Source: Channallabes apus
Taxonomy: Eukaryota > Chordata > Actinopteri > Siluriformes > Clariidae
Direction: 5' to 3'
Assembly: GCA_030522415.1 (NCBI GenBank)
Contig: CM060107.1
Span: forward strand, 5,692,847 to 5,756,846
Length of the DNA: 64,000 nucleotides
Positions 11,316-22,087 of the stretch are shown here, one piece after another. How positions within the stretch are numbered: the stretch's first letter is position 1; every line of letters begins with the position of its first letter. Made by a program: the position numbers and the translations under genes. The notes below the pieces were generated by a model. It did not search any database. It was not told where the DNA came from and worked only from the letters and a program-made list of their open reading frames with translations.

Positions 11316-12341
11316 TGGTGTGAAAAACTATTTGCCCCCTTCCTGATGTTTCTGCTCATCAAAAACCGTTAACTATTAGTCAAAGATAACATAATTGAAC
11401 ACAAAATGCAGTTTTTAAATGAAGGTTTACGTTATTAAGGGAAAAAAAACTCAAAATCTACATGGCCCTGTGTGAAAAAGTGATTGCCCCCCTTGTTAAA
11501 AAATAACTTAACTGTGGTTTATCACACCTGAGTTCAATTTCTGTAGTCACCCCCAGGCCTGATTACTGCCACACCTGTTTCAATCAAGAAATCACTTAAA
11601 TAGGAGCTACCTGACACAGAGAAGTAGACCAAAAGCACCTCAAAAGCTAGACATCATGCCAAGATCCAAAGAAATTCAGGAACAAATGAGAACAAAAGTA
11701 ATTGAGATCTATCAGTCTGGTAAAGGTTATAAAGCCATTTCTAAAGCTTTAGGACTCCAGCGAACCACAGTGAGAGCCATTATCCACAAATGGCAAAAAC
11801 AAGGAACAGTGGTGAACCTTCCCAGGAGTGGCCGGCCGACCAAAATTACCCCAAGAGCGCAGAGACAACTCATCCGAGAGGCCACAAAAGACCCCAGGAC
11901 AACATCTAAAGAACTGCAGGCCTCACTTGCCTCAATTAAGGTCAGTGTTCACGACTCCACCATAAGAAAGAGACGGGGCAAAAATGGCCTGCATAGCAGA
12001 TTTCCAAGGCGCAAACCACTTTTAAGCAAAAATAACATTAAGGCTCGTCTCAATTTTGCTAAAAAACATCTCGCAAACGCTTGAATGCAGTTATTGCTGC
12101 TAAGGGTGGCCCAACCAGTTATTAGGTTCAGGGGGCAATTACTTTTTCACACAGGGCCATGTAGGTTTGGATTTTTTTCTCCCTAAATAATAAAACCCCT
12201 CATTTAAAAACTGCATTTTGTGTTTACTTGTGTTATCTTTGACTAATAGTTAAATGTGTTTGATGATCAGAAACATTTTGTGTGACAAACATGCAAAAGA
12301 ATAAGAAATCAGGAGGGGGCAAATAGTTTTTCACACCACTG
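11313..12341 (+). mobile_element. Internally deleted Tc1-like DNA transposon
   Basis: The terminal inverted repeats begin CAGTGGTGTGAAAAACTATT and end with its reverse complement. Each is about 200 bp with an internal CATGGCCCTGTGTGAAAAAG direct-repeat motif (IR/DR type). The target is TA. The total length of 1029 bp is shorter than the roughly 1.6 kb of autonomous Tc1 elements because the catalytic half of the gene is deleted. Confidence 0.92.
11656..12084 (+). pseudogene. Truncated Tc1 transposase (DNA-binding half only)
   Basis: The 142-residue frame begins MPRSKEIQEQMRTKVIEIY and contains the paired-like bipartite helix-turn-helix. The first HTH lies around residues 15-50 and a GRPTK linker around 60-65. 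The second HTH ends near HDSTIRKR. Homology ends at AKKHLANA, where the normal protein would enter the DDE domain. The sequence jumps directly to the extreme C-terminus and 3' flank (NAVIAAKGG in another frame). No catalytic aspartates remain, so it cannot transpose by itself, but it could still encode a DNA-binding peptide. Confidence 0.9.
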
Positions 12342-12719
12342 TATATATATATAAGACATTGAAATGCTGTACTTTGACATGTTTTGCCAGCTGCTATGTA
12401 ATGCTGATGTTATTTGTTTTTTGTCAATTAACTCTTGTCACCTGTTGAAACAGTCTTTTATAATTATTGATAATTTGAAAGCCATGATTTTTGATTCTTT
12501 ACAATAAACATAATTCTCCCACATGACTCAAGGCTTTACTTATTGTATTACTGGATAAATCAACTAATCTCTTGAATGAATGAATGAATGAAGTACATTT
12601 TTAGCAACCACTTTTCGCCACCTTCTGATATGACCTTTATTTGAAGCTAAAGATACTTTCAAAATGTGTGTGTATGCATCATGTCTTTTGTGTGAATTAT
12701 TAATGAGACTGATTTGCTT
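12342..12719. other. Non-coding AT-rich stretch
   Basis: Contains the resumed TA run and a short (TGAA)n tract at 12575-12592. No gene or element is recognised. Confidence 0.5.
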
Positions 12720-13800
12720 CCATACATAACCAGTTGTGTCCTCTGTTCAAGTGCATGATTCTCAACACAAGTTTAGTGTATATACATCAAGGATCACAAC
12801 ATCTGATGTCAAAGGTAATCCAGTGTTTGGTTTCATTTTATCAGAAATGAAAGACAATTACATGAGAAGTGCAGTATGGTAAAAAGGGGAATATTTCAGT
12901 TTCTATGTACTGTAAATGAACATGTAAAACCTGGCCACATGTATGCATAATATAAAGCCAGGGGGATTATAAGACTAAAAGAATAGCAAAGCACGGGCTG
13001 AGTTTTACCAAAAATATTTGCCAACTACAGTAACCTCTGCATTTAACTAGTGATTTTTATTGAGTGAGGCGAGGCAGCTGTTTGAATTATTTCTAGAAGT
13101 ATGCCTAATGTGTCCCTGTAGTACAAAAATCACCATTCTGAGAAACTATAAACAAAATCCACATTGAAAACAGACAATGGATGGCATTTATTTTGGCTTC
13201 GGTAAAGAACGGTATTTAACAGTCATAAACACCTCGAGTGTTGAATACTGTGCTTATAGCACTTATAGGAGACCTTCCTTGGCAGTGTTAAATACTGTGT
13301 ATGTCCCAAAAGTATGTTAAATTAAATAAAATGGTTTTCTTAAATATATTATTTGTATATAAAATGTCTGAGCAGGAGGATTAGACGTTAGGGAAAAAAA
13401 AAATTAGTCATGAAATTCCTAGGAGATCAGTTTTTCCCGTCAGTATGGGGGAAGTCTGTCTGCAGTAATCATTCACATCAGTCTGATGTAATAATTTACT
13501 GTATGTCCCGATCTGTGTCTGTGTGATTTCATCCACTGTGCTGCTGCCACACTATCACATGATCACAAGCATTAGGATTATGGGCTAATAAAGTGGTCAC
13601 AAAATAAACATACTTTTTCCCATTTCTAAATAAAAAAGAAACACTGTAGAGGCTTGTGACTGTTGGTATTGCAGTACCTACCAGTCACCACTAAACTGAA
13701 CTGTGGAGATGAAAATAAACACTTCAGTGTAAACTGATACTGGTCACATGATTTACAAGAAGCTGAAGCTCAGCTTACAGCACGTCCAGGAAATCAGTTA
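12720..13800 (+). repeat. Degraded duplicated block, copy 2
   Basis: It matches 620-1610 and 2930-3005 in order. Shared features are the CAGTTGTGTCCT start, the CATAATATAAAGCCAGGGGG segment, the GTCTGATGTAATNN TTTACTGTATGT segment, a GGCTAATAAAGTG poly(A)-like signal near 13590, and the ACAAGAAGCTGAAGCTCAGC block. No conserved coding frame is found. Confidence 0.6.
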
Positions 13801-14127
13801 TCGCATGTCCACTACATTTTTAAGTTATTGTTGTTAAACAAAGAATATTGAGTTGAAATGAGTGATATACTTGAGATTAATCAGTATAATTAATCCATTT
13901 TCAAACATTTTGACAAAATTAATGGGTGTTTTTTTTTAGTCATTTATTTTGATATGACCAACTCAATGATGTATGTGATTTTTAGAGATCTTATTACGGT
14001 AACATAACCTTTTTATTTTTGTAAAATTTACAAGGCCACAGAATCATTTTTAAATTGTAATTTTAGATGGTAATATCTCTCTTCACTGCTTTGCGTAAGA
14101 TATCTACCTTTGATTCTCTCTCTCTCA

Positions 14128-14465
14128 CTCACTCACTCATCATCTATACCGCTTTATCCTGTATTCAGGGTCATGGGGGACCTGGAGCCTATCCCAGGAG
14201 GCTTAGGGCATGAGACAGGGTACACCCTGGACAAGGTGCCAATCCATCGCAGGACACACACTCATTCACACACTACGGGAAATTGGGAACGCCAATTAGC
14301 CTAATCTGCATGTCTTTTGACTGTGGGAGGAAACCGAAGTACCCGAAGGAAACCCACCAAGCACAGGCAGAACATGCACACTCCGTGCACAGAGACAGGA
14401 ATCGAACCTGGACCCAGGAGGTGCAAGGCGGCAGTGTTAACCACTACACCATCGTGCCGCCCACA
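14128..14465 (-). mobile_element. tRNA-derived SINE (family A), minus orientation
   Basis: A near-complete reverse-orientation copy. The tail reads TATACCGCTTTATCCTG. The B-box region reads GGAATCGAACCTGG and the A-box region TTAACCACTACACCATC. A CTCACTCACTCA microsatellite flanks the tail. Confidence 0.9.
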
Positions 14466-15295
14466 TTTGATTCTATTTATTTTATTATTTTCATTGCAGT
14501 ATTTCCTTTGCTACTTCACCTAAGAGTTCCTGTAAAGTAAGCTGCACTTTGATTCATGTGATTTTAATTAATACTGGATTATACCTTATTGCCAATGATT
14601 GGTTATTCATCTCCTGTTTTGCTATCCTGTTATACTGTACTTTATTCTTATATGCAGCCAAGTCTTAATCCTACGTCTCATATCACAATTTTGGTTCTGT
14701 TTTTCATCTTTTATTATTTCTTAAATTTGCACATATAACTTCACATATAACTTGTCTTATTTTCTGCATTAAAACTCTTGTTCATCTACTTAAAAGTGCT
14801 GTGGATTTATTGAATTCTTTATATTTCACCTATTTACATGTATATTTACAAATGTCAACTGCTTACAGCCACATTTCTGAAGTTCACTCAATCTGCTAAC
14901 ACCAACAACCACCAATGGCTGCTTCTGCTCCTCATCTGTGCCCCTAGCCACAGCATACTGTAAATGTCTGTCTGCTCTTTTATAGTGCACTTAACCACAG
15001 CATATATGTTTGCATTCTAACTTCTTCATAACAACTTTATACCAGGAAAACTTTTGCTCTTAAGCTTTTTCCCGTCATGCACTTCTGTGCAAAACTTTGC
15101 AACTTTGCTGTCGTAAGCTTTTTACATTCATGCACATGTAACCCCCCCTGCAACACTTCACAAAATCTAAAGTAAATTTATTTATTTAACATTATCAACT
15201 TATTATAATTACTTTAACTATAATTAATTGACATCACATTTCCAAGAGTCACATAATAGAGAAAGAGAGAAATAACATTAACATTATGGCCTAAT
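14466..15295. other. Non-coding sequence, no feature recognised
   Basis: AT-rich sequence without open frames of note, repeats with clear boundaries, or splice-delimited exons that I can identify. Confidence 0.5.
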
Positions 15296-15311
15296 TGTGA
15301 TACATCACATA

Positions 15312-15485
15312 CAGCAGGGCCAAAGCGTTGTCATACAAAGCTCCACAGTTACGAAATAGCCTTCTAATTCATGTTTCGGTCAAGGAGCAGATTTAGGGGA
15401 CTCATGGGCATGGAGTTTTATGGTGTATGGTACTGGTATGGTTGTATGCTAACTTCCCCCACTTTCATGGGTCGTAATCAAATAT
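15312..15485 (+). mobile_element. CR1/L2-group LINE fragment (end of ORF2 and 3' UTR)
   Basis: CATACAAAGCTCCACAGTTA followed by AAGGAGCAGATTTAGGGGAC parallels the end of ORF2 and start of the 3' UTR of the LINE at 61245-61440. It is short, diverged and truncated at both ends. Confidence 0.6.
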
Positions 15486-15991
15486 GTGGATATGCCAACA
15501 TTTTTAAACTACCATTTAATAAAGATATAAATATCTACTGACTGATTTTTTTTTTTCATAAGCTGTCATGTTACTTCCATTTACTCCTTTATATACACAT
15601 GATTATGGTGTGTGGATAATCTTTGACTCATTACAGTCCCCTGTAAGCAGCCCTACGAGGATGAAGACTTATTTCTGATGAAAAAGTGAAGACAGCAGTG
15701 CATTCTTGGCTAGCAGCTCAGCCTAAAGCATTTTTTTTATTAGGCAAGACGAAAGCTTGTTGACAGATGGACAAAGTGTATTAAAAAGCAAGGTGATTAC
15801 AACATACAGTAAGATATACAGAATTAAAAGATTAAGTATACAGCATCATTTGATATCAAATATGACATAAATTTGGCAGAAAATTCTCCTTTATAAAATG
15901 CAGGAATATGCTGTTCCACGCTTTTAATTTTTATTCTCCTTTCCTTTAAATCCTCTGGTTTTGTGTTTCTTAAAATGATTTATTTTCTGTA

Positions 15992-17596
15992 TTATATTAT
16001 AATGCATATGTCCTCTTGGCTTTCTCGTCGAAGTTTCTTTATTTCCTGCTTCAACTCTTCAATTTGTTGTTCCCACTTTTTTGTATTTGCTTGTTCCTTC
16101 TTGAGTTCCTCTGCCTTTGTAAACAGCTCATAGGTGTAATAACTATGATTGTTTGTGTGCAGCATCTCGTTTATCTTTTCCCAGAATTTCTTCACTTGGA
16201 TTTGATCCTTCGACCTGTTGTTGAACACATGGTACCTATGTCTGCATGTTCTTATAAGTTGCTGAATGTCCGGTCCAGCCTCAGCGATGTAGCTTTCTAT
16301 GTTTTTGTTGTCATACTCAAGATCATCTCCATGAGTGAATAGTATATCATATGCTTGCACACATCATCACCAAATATTTCTTGAAATTTCTTGACAGTGT
16401 TTCTCTCCTCTTCAGTGTGACGCCTCACATCAAGAAGAAGAAGAAATGCGTGAGGACCAGGAGCTATCAAACCAATCCCTTTGACAATCTCTTCTGTGAT
16501 TTCTTTATCAGATCTTGATGTGTCAAACAAACCAGGTGTGCCAATGATTGTAACACTTCGGTTATTTATTTATTTTGTATGAGAATTGCAGTTTTGTGTA
16601 ACAGATGCGGCTCTAACGTCAGACACAAACATCCTTTCTCCAAGAATGGTGTTTCCTGTGGCACTTTTGCCAACACCTGTTTTTCCGAGGAGGACCAAGT
16701 GCAGTGGAATTTTATCTGCAAGATAAATCAAGTTGTTTGAAAGTTTAACTAACCTGAGCATATATATTTTTTAATCAGGTTTTAAAATAAAGTCTGTTTT
16801 TTCATATTGTGGTTATGGTAAAATGTTGGGAAGGAAGGTTGAGAAGATTGATAGAAGGATTTACCATTCAAGGATAATAATGCTTTAAGATTATTCGTCG
16901 CCGTCACCCTTGGCTTGCTCATCAGAGAAATTTCATTCATTCGTCTCATTATTATCTGCACATTTTTCTCACACATCCACACTTCCAATTATTTTCTTTT
17001 CTATAATTATTATTATTATTTGTTTTTATTTAAATATTTTCTATTATAATTTTATTTATTTATTTATTATTTTATATATAATTATTCTATATACAGGTTT
17101 TTTTTTTTTTTTTTTTTTTTGTTAAATTTCTTTAATTTTTGTGAAGCTGCTTTGAGACAATGACCATTGTTAAAAGCGCTATATAAATAAAATTGAATTG
17201 AATTGAATTGAAGATAATTAGGCCAGAAATAAACTAACAAACTAACTACAGTAACAGCAAAATATATGCTTCTAGGTTTTTCATAGAGAAACAGTCATCT
17301 ATAATGAGTAAGTAAAGGTTTAACACTGCACTATATAAACTATGTACTGTATATACTGTACATATGAGTAAAAAAATAAATATACAATAATATTTGTATA
17401 CAAAAGCAGCAAGCCAAAATGTACTAAATGCAATCGCCAAAGCTAATTTTTATATGCCTAATAATTATTCAATACTGCATATTATTTTAATCTATATTAT
17501 TTTTAAATAAGACTGTGGCAGTTGATGCTGATTATAATAAATACTATATTTGCAAAATTGGCATTCTGATATTTTACACTTACCATTGGCAGCCAT
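15992..17596 (-). pseudogene. GIMAP (AIG1-type) GTPase pseudogene
   Basis: GIMAPs are membrane-associated GTPases of lymphoid cells. A short first coding exon (17584-17596: ATG plus three codons and one base, followed by GTAAGTG) joins in phase to a second exon starting at 16715 after TTATCTTGCAG. Exon 2 encodes [20 protein letters not shown] (P-loop), then GTPGLFDTSRSDKE (G3), LFTHGDDLE (G4 region) and a coiled-coil tail to 15992. It is broken twice. An ATAAATAA-type insertion with stop codons lies near 16560, before the G3 motif. A 2-bp TA insertion near 16340-16345 shifts the frame before the G4 motif. Intron 1 contains a truncated LINE. Sequencing error is a less likely explanation. Confidence 0.85.
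16905..17213 (+). mobile_element. 5'-truncated CR1/L2-group LINE in GIMAP pseudogene intron
   Basis: It closely matches the reverse complement of 30697-31050, the 3' end of the minus-strand LINE. The match runs from CTTGGCTTGCTCATCAGAG through GCTTTGAGACAATGACCATT to the (TTGAA)n tail. It lies in the intron in antisense orientation to the pseudogene. Confidence 0.92.
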
Positions 17597-17800
17597 GGTA
17601 GTTGGAGTGCTGATGCAGTTACTAGTTTCTTTAGTCGTATATTATTATTAAAGTAAGTAAACTGAATTTTTGCAGCAAATTTTTAAGACGTTATATGGTG
17701 CCATGGAATCTGTAAACCCCGCCTGTCTAATACACACAATCGCTATTGGATAATTCAGCTTGAGAGGCAGGACTTCTCACTTCTTTATATAGCCTCAGTC
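17597..17800. promoter_or_regulatory. Shared bidirectional GIMAP promoter region
   Basis: About 200 bp separate the minus-strand GIMAP start codon (17596) from the first plus-strand exon (about 17800-17845). An inverted CCAAT (ATTGG) lies at 17745-17750 and a TATATAG motif near 17785 faces the plus-strand gene. Promoter function is inferred from position only. Confidence 0.5.
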
Positions 17801-17845
17801 ATATAAAAACACTTATTCTTCTACTTTATTGCCATCTTTACAAAG
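17801..17845 (+). other. GIMAP gene 5' untranslated exon
   Basis: The segment ends in CTTTACAAAG before GTGAGT, a strong splice donor at 17846. The matching acceptor is the T-run plus CAG at 18393-18395, giving a 5' UTR intron of 550 bp upstream of the ATG at 18440. The transcription start is approximate. Confidence 0.55.
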
Positions 17846-18439
17846 GTGAGTTTTATTTTAAGATCATGTACATGTTTGTGAATAAACACATGTGCCGTTT
17901 GTATATTTTGAATGTAATTTTATAGATATATAGATTATAAAAAATACAAAAAAGAAAGAAAAACATGCTCAGCCAAGGTTACCCTGTTAAAACAAATGTG
18001 GTTGACCTTTCCTCGCATAGCCATTTTACTGAAATAATGGAGTAACCCTCTGTTTAATCTATTCTCATTTCTGAAAGCTTAAATTGCTATTTTCATTTTA
18101 TGCAATGAATTGTTTAAAGTAATTTTGGTCTTATTTTTTCTTTAAAAAAGATGACTTTTGCAATAGAAGTAAAATAGAAAAATATTAAAGGTGAAATTAG
18201 CTTTTTCTATTTTAGTCAGCTTTATCATTTAGCCTGCTACATGTTTTATCATGGATTGCCTATTTCCCCACACTATTTATGTAAAATTCTTTAAAATGTG
18301 TAAATTATTGTTTAATGTTCTTCTACTTATATATTAATTTGATATATATATGTATAAAGTATGAAAGACAAAACAATTCTCACTTTTTTTTTCAGCAACC
18401 CTTTCTTCATATAATTGTGATCTGGATCACTTTGGTGCA

Positions 18440-19669
18440 ATGTCTGCAGATGAATCGAAGACGATTCCTGATAATTCAATACAGATTGTTTTAATTGGTG
18501 CTACTGGCTCTGGTAAGAGCTCTTCTGGAAACACCATTCTGAGACAAAAACTGTTCGAATCAGAAGCATCTGCAAAGTCTGTGACCTGTGAATGTTACAA
18601 TGCAGGAGAGACAATCAATGGCAGGCAGGTTAAAGTATTGGATACTCCAGGCTGGGACTGCACTGAACTCACTAAAGATGAGGTCATGTCCCGAATGAAA
18701 GAGGCATTAAAAGGTCTTGATGGACTTTACTCCTTTCTTCTGGTTATACGTATTGGCTCTATGGAATCTGAAGAAGAAATTAGTAAAATCTATGGACTGA
18801 AGGAGGTGTTTGGAGCTACATTTTTGGATCATACCACCATCCTGTTTTCACACAGTGATGACCTTCAGGGGAATGATATTAGACAGTTTATTGAGGGAGG
18901 AAGCAAAGAGTTTCGTGAGCTGTTACAGCAGTGTGGTTACAGATACCAATGCTGGAACAATAGAGATAAAATATCTGATGAGACAGTGGAGAAACTGCTA
19001 AATAACTTAAAAGGTACTGAGATAAAAAACACAAATGCAGAGAAGAGTGAAGTTACGGTACCTAGTGCAAAGAGGTCAAATCCTCCAGTAGCATTAGAAG
19101 GTCATGAAAATAACAACCAAATCAGAGTTTTATTCCTTGGAATGAACAGGGTTGGAAAGACCTCAAGCATCAAGACTCTTGAAGAATGTCCAAGTTATTC
19201 TTGCACAAGTCTAAAGCTAATTGAATCTCCTGGCTTTGAGGATAAGCTTGAACAAATCAAGAAGACCATCTTCACATCCTTGTCTGACTGCTCTCCTGGA
19301 CCTCATGTCATCATTATTGTGCTGAGTGTTGAGCGTTTCACTTCAGCTATAAAGACAGCCATGGAACATGTACAAAATTGTCTCGGACAAAATGCCAGAA
19401 AACACACAATGTTTCTGTTCACTAGAGCAGAAAATTTGAACAGCAAAACCATCAAAATGTTCATAGAGAGCAATAAAGATCTCCAGCAATTAGTGGATAA
19501 CAGCAAATTTCATGCACTGAATAACAGAGAAAGAAGCAATATAACACAAGGGGAGGAACTGCTGCAGAAGATTACGGACATGTATGAAAAAAATTATAAA
19601 GGATATTACACAAAAAATCAATTTTGTTCAGATTGTGATAACAAAAAAGGTATTTTAAAACATATATAA
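18440..19669 (+). CDS. GIMAP-family GTPase with two tandem AIG1 domains
   Basis: This is an intact 409-codon exon, with the ATG 45 bp after the splice acceptor. Domain 1 is canonical. The P-loop GATGSGKSSS spans residues 20-29, switch-I T49, DTPG 68-71, and HSDDL near 138-142 at the G4 position. Domain 2 (about 228-390) is degenerate. It has a GMNRVGKT P-loop at 234-241, ESPG instead of DTPG, and FTRAEN near its G4. Such GIMAPs bind GTP and assemble on membranes of immune cells, the degenerate domain perhaps serving as a partner surface. GGTATT at 19649-19650 is a plausible splice donor, so the last few residues may be replaced by downstream exons. It sits head-to-head with a GIMAP pseudogene. 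Confidence 0.9.
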   Translation: MSADESKTIPDNSIQIVLIGATGSGKSSSGNTILRQKLFESEASAKSVTCECYNAGETINGRQVKVLDTPGWDCTELTKDEVMSRMKEALKGLDGLYSFLLVIRIGSMESEEEISKIYGLKEVFGATFLDHTTILFSHSDDLQGNDIRQFIEGGSKEFRELLQQCGYRYQCWNNRDKISDETVEKLLNNLKGTEIKNTNAEKSEVTVPSAKRSNPPVALEGHENNNQIRVLFLGMNRVGKTSSIKTLEECPSYSCTSLKLIESPGFEDKLEQIKKTIFTSLSDCSPGPHVIIIVLSVERFTSAIKTAMEHVQNCLGQNARKHTMFLFTRAENLNSKTIKMFIESNKDLQQLVDNSKFHALNNRERSNITQGEELLQKITDMYEKNYKGYYTKNQFCSDCDNKKGILKHI

Positions 19670-19743
19670 GATTACAATTGAATGCTATTTAAATATTTTA
19701 CCTTTGTTTAACCGTTGTTCATTACATTTTTTATACTATGCAG

Positions 19744-19781
19744 GAATTCCACCTGAAAAGCGAAACTGGTCTTTCAAATGG
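19744..19781 (+). other. Predicted alternative GIMAP exon (short soluble tail)
   Basis: A 38-bp exon lies between ACTATGCAG and GTAGGA. Joined to the donor at 19649 it continues the GIMAP frame as GIPPEKRNWSFKW. The next exon is then read in phase 0 and stops after two codons. This gives a hydrophilic tail with no membrane segment. Confidence 0.45.
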
Positions 19782-19890
19782 GTAGGATTTTGAATACTGA
19801 TAAGAGTGATTAGCCCAAGTATGCATGAAGTCTTATTCATTGTGAATACTGTTATGATAATTTCCATCTTTGTTTTCTCATCACTTTCAG

Positions 19891-20063
19891 CTATTCTGAA
19901 GATACAGCTCTTTCAAGAATACCTGAGCCTTGATGTAAAATCACCATCATCTTACGCCCTCTTCGTGTGGTTTTGTGTAATGTACTATATACTTTTGCAG
20001 CTTTTTGGTATGATTTTTTTAAAACTTGTAAATCAATGTATATTGCAAATTTTCATCATTTGA
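19891..20063 (+). other. Predicted alternative GIMAP last exon (hydrophobic tail)
   Basis: It follows TTTTCTCATCACTTTCAG. If spliced directly from 19649 it adds 57 in-phase codons. They include a strongly hydrophobic run (SYALFVWFCVMYYILLQLFG) ending in TGA at 20061-20063. C-terminal hydrophobic anchors occur in several GIMAP proteins. Usage depends on skipping the 38-bp exon. Confidence 0.5.
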
Positions 20064-20186
20064 ACCATTGTGCAACCATTCAAAATCAACAGAATTGTCA
20101 TCTGCTGTCGAGACTGTTTTGATCTCCTACTCCAATATAAACCATCTAGGGATAATAAGTACCTTATGTTCATTATAAACCAATGT

Positions 20187-21659
20187 ACACTGTAAAAAAT
20201 TAATCATGAGGCTTGTAATTTTCATTAAAAAAATTGATGTAATAATTAAAAATAATGTGCATATTTCATTTAAAAAAAAGGTTTTCTGTGTTTTTTATAA
20301 TATATTGAGAACATTTCACTAATAAAATTAAGAAATAAATTTTACCTATTTTTTTAAGGAAATGAGTGCAATTTTTAGGCTTAATTTGAGGAACCATTTA
20401 GTCAAAAAATTTGAGGAAAAAAGGCTTCATATTTATTTTAAGAGAATTGGCTCAATTATCCGGGTTTTATTAAGTCACTTTCATTTTGAATCTCAACAAC
20501 AGCAGCAGAGATCAGACGCCATTTTGAAGGAACAGGCGAACAGTGTAAAATGTTAAGAAGTAAGTTAAGCCCCTTACTAATTTTTATACTTTATTTTGAT
20601 TTCTTAAATAAGCTCCTTTGTTGCATTAGTGTCAGCAATATAAATGAAATAAATTTAACATTGTGAAAATTTCTGAAAACATCCTGTCCGTCAGTAGCAT
20701 ACTTGAGTTTGTTGTTGTGTCTCCACAGTTGACTGGAACAGGTTTTGCGGAGTGCACCTACATTATGCGGTTTCGCGCGGTGGCCGTAAGTACGGTTCAT
20801 TATGATTCACTGCAAGTTTTTGGCGCTGTGAGTACGTTTCCATCTTTCCGCGCCGGTCTTCGCGAAAGCTTCCGGACCTTACAGAACTTCGTGGAGCGCC
20901 AGCAGAACGTCGGCGGGCAATCACGCTGACTCACGGTGACTGACACCGCATCTGAGTCAAACCGCATAGGGGAAATAGGGTTTTATTAAGTCGCTCTGGA
21001 TAAGAGCATCTGCCAAATGCCTAAATGTACAAGTAAATAGGGTAATGTTACAAAGATATGAACCTAGAAATGGTTTACTGTACAAGTTCTCTCAGGTTTT
21101 AGTACAGAATGTGACTATACCCACAAGAAAAGATGTTAGCATATAATGCTAAACAGTTGATTTCAATAGAAATTGTCAGTTACAAACTGTTTTACAAATT
21201 GTTTTACAGATCTTAAATCTGCTGTAAATGTTATATACACAGTGTTTAATATTTTAATACCAGTGAAACATGAAATAAAAGCATGTTTAACATCAAAATG
21301 CATTATGTATTCATTTCATTATAAAATGTTTTTTATATTATTAAGTAATTTTCCTTAATACATATGAGTACTTTTTGATATCTGCTTAAACTAAAAAAGA
21401 TTATTCCACTAATAATGTTAAAATCATCATATATCCGGCTAAATAATTTAGGATATTTTACATGATTTATTTAAGTAGATTCTGCTAGGGGAAAAAATCA
21501 AGCAGTAAATACTTAAAAATAATATGCGTCTGGCTAAATCATTTAGAATTTTTTACATGATTTATTCAAGTAAATTCCACAAAAAAAATCAAGCCTTAAA
21601 AACTGCTTAAAAATAATAAGTGCAATTTTGTAGATAGCACATAAGATTTTTTACAGTGT
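20187..21659. mobile_element. Non-autonomous DNA transposon with ACACTGTAAAAAAT termini
   Basis: The termini ACACTGTAAAAAAT (20187) and ATTTTTTACAGTGT (ending 21659) are exact inverted repeats. The interior is non-coding, with a GC-richer patch (20740-20940). A roughly 105-bp imperfect tandem duplication lies at 21435-21600 (CATGATTTATTNAAGTANATT twice). No transposase frame is seen. The superfamily cannot be assigned because the target duplication is unclear. Confidence 0.6.
20983..21030 (+). mobile_element. SINE family B tail fragment
   Basis: AAGTCGCTCTGGATAAGAGC followed by ATCTGCCAAATGCCTAAATG matches the 3' tail of the SINE at 52789-52987. Confidence 0.8.
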
Positions 21660-22019
21660 ATATTTAATTTTATTGTATGACGTTATTAGAATATGTTACC
21701 ATGACTGTATTGTTTATAACTCATTTGCTTGTTTTATGATATATTTAGATATATTATTCAGTGATTCCTTACTGTACTTTGAGATTTATTTTCCCACTTC
21801 ACGTCATGTAATTTAAAAACACAATGATATTAGGGTAGAATGGTAAGTATACAGTATGTAGATTAATAAAACACATGAAAATAAAGGTAAATTAAATATA
21901 AAAATATAAAAAATATATAAAGTGTATCATATAATTATAAAATGATTCATTCCATGATTCATTGTTTTTGGTGCTTTTGAAACATCTAATGCTATTAATA
22001 CTTCATTAAATATCACTTT

Positions 22020-22087
22020 CCTCACTCACTCACTCACTCACTCACTCATCTTCTATGCCTATTTATCCTTTATTCAGGGTCACGGCA
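22020..22087 (-). mobile_element. SINE family A tail fragment with (CTCA)n
   Basis: A (CTCA)n repeat is followed by TCTATGCCTATTTATCC and TTATTCAGGGTCACGG. This is the 3' end of family A in minus orientation, truncated after about 45 bp. Confidence 0.75.

Noticed and set aside
20663..20929. 88-codon frame in a GC-richer patch
   Set aside because: It lies inside a non-autonomous DNA transposon and shows no recognisable domain. It may be an old 5' exon, but nothing supports this.
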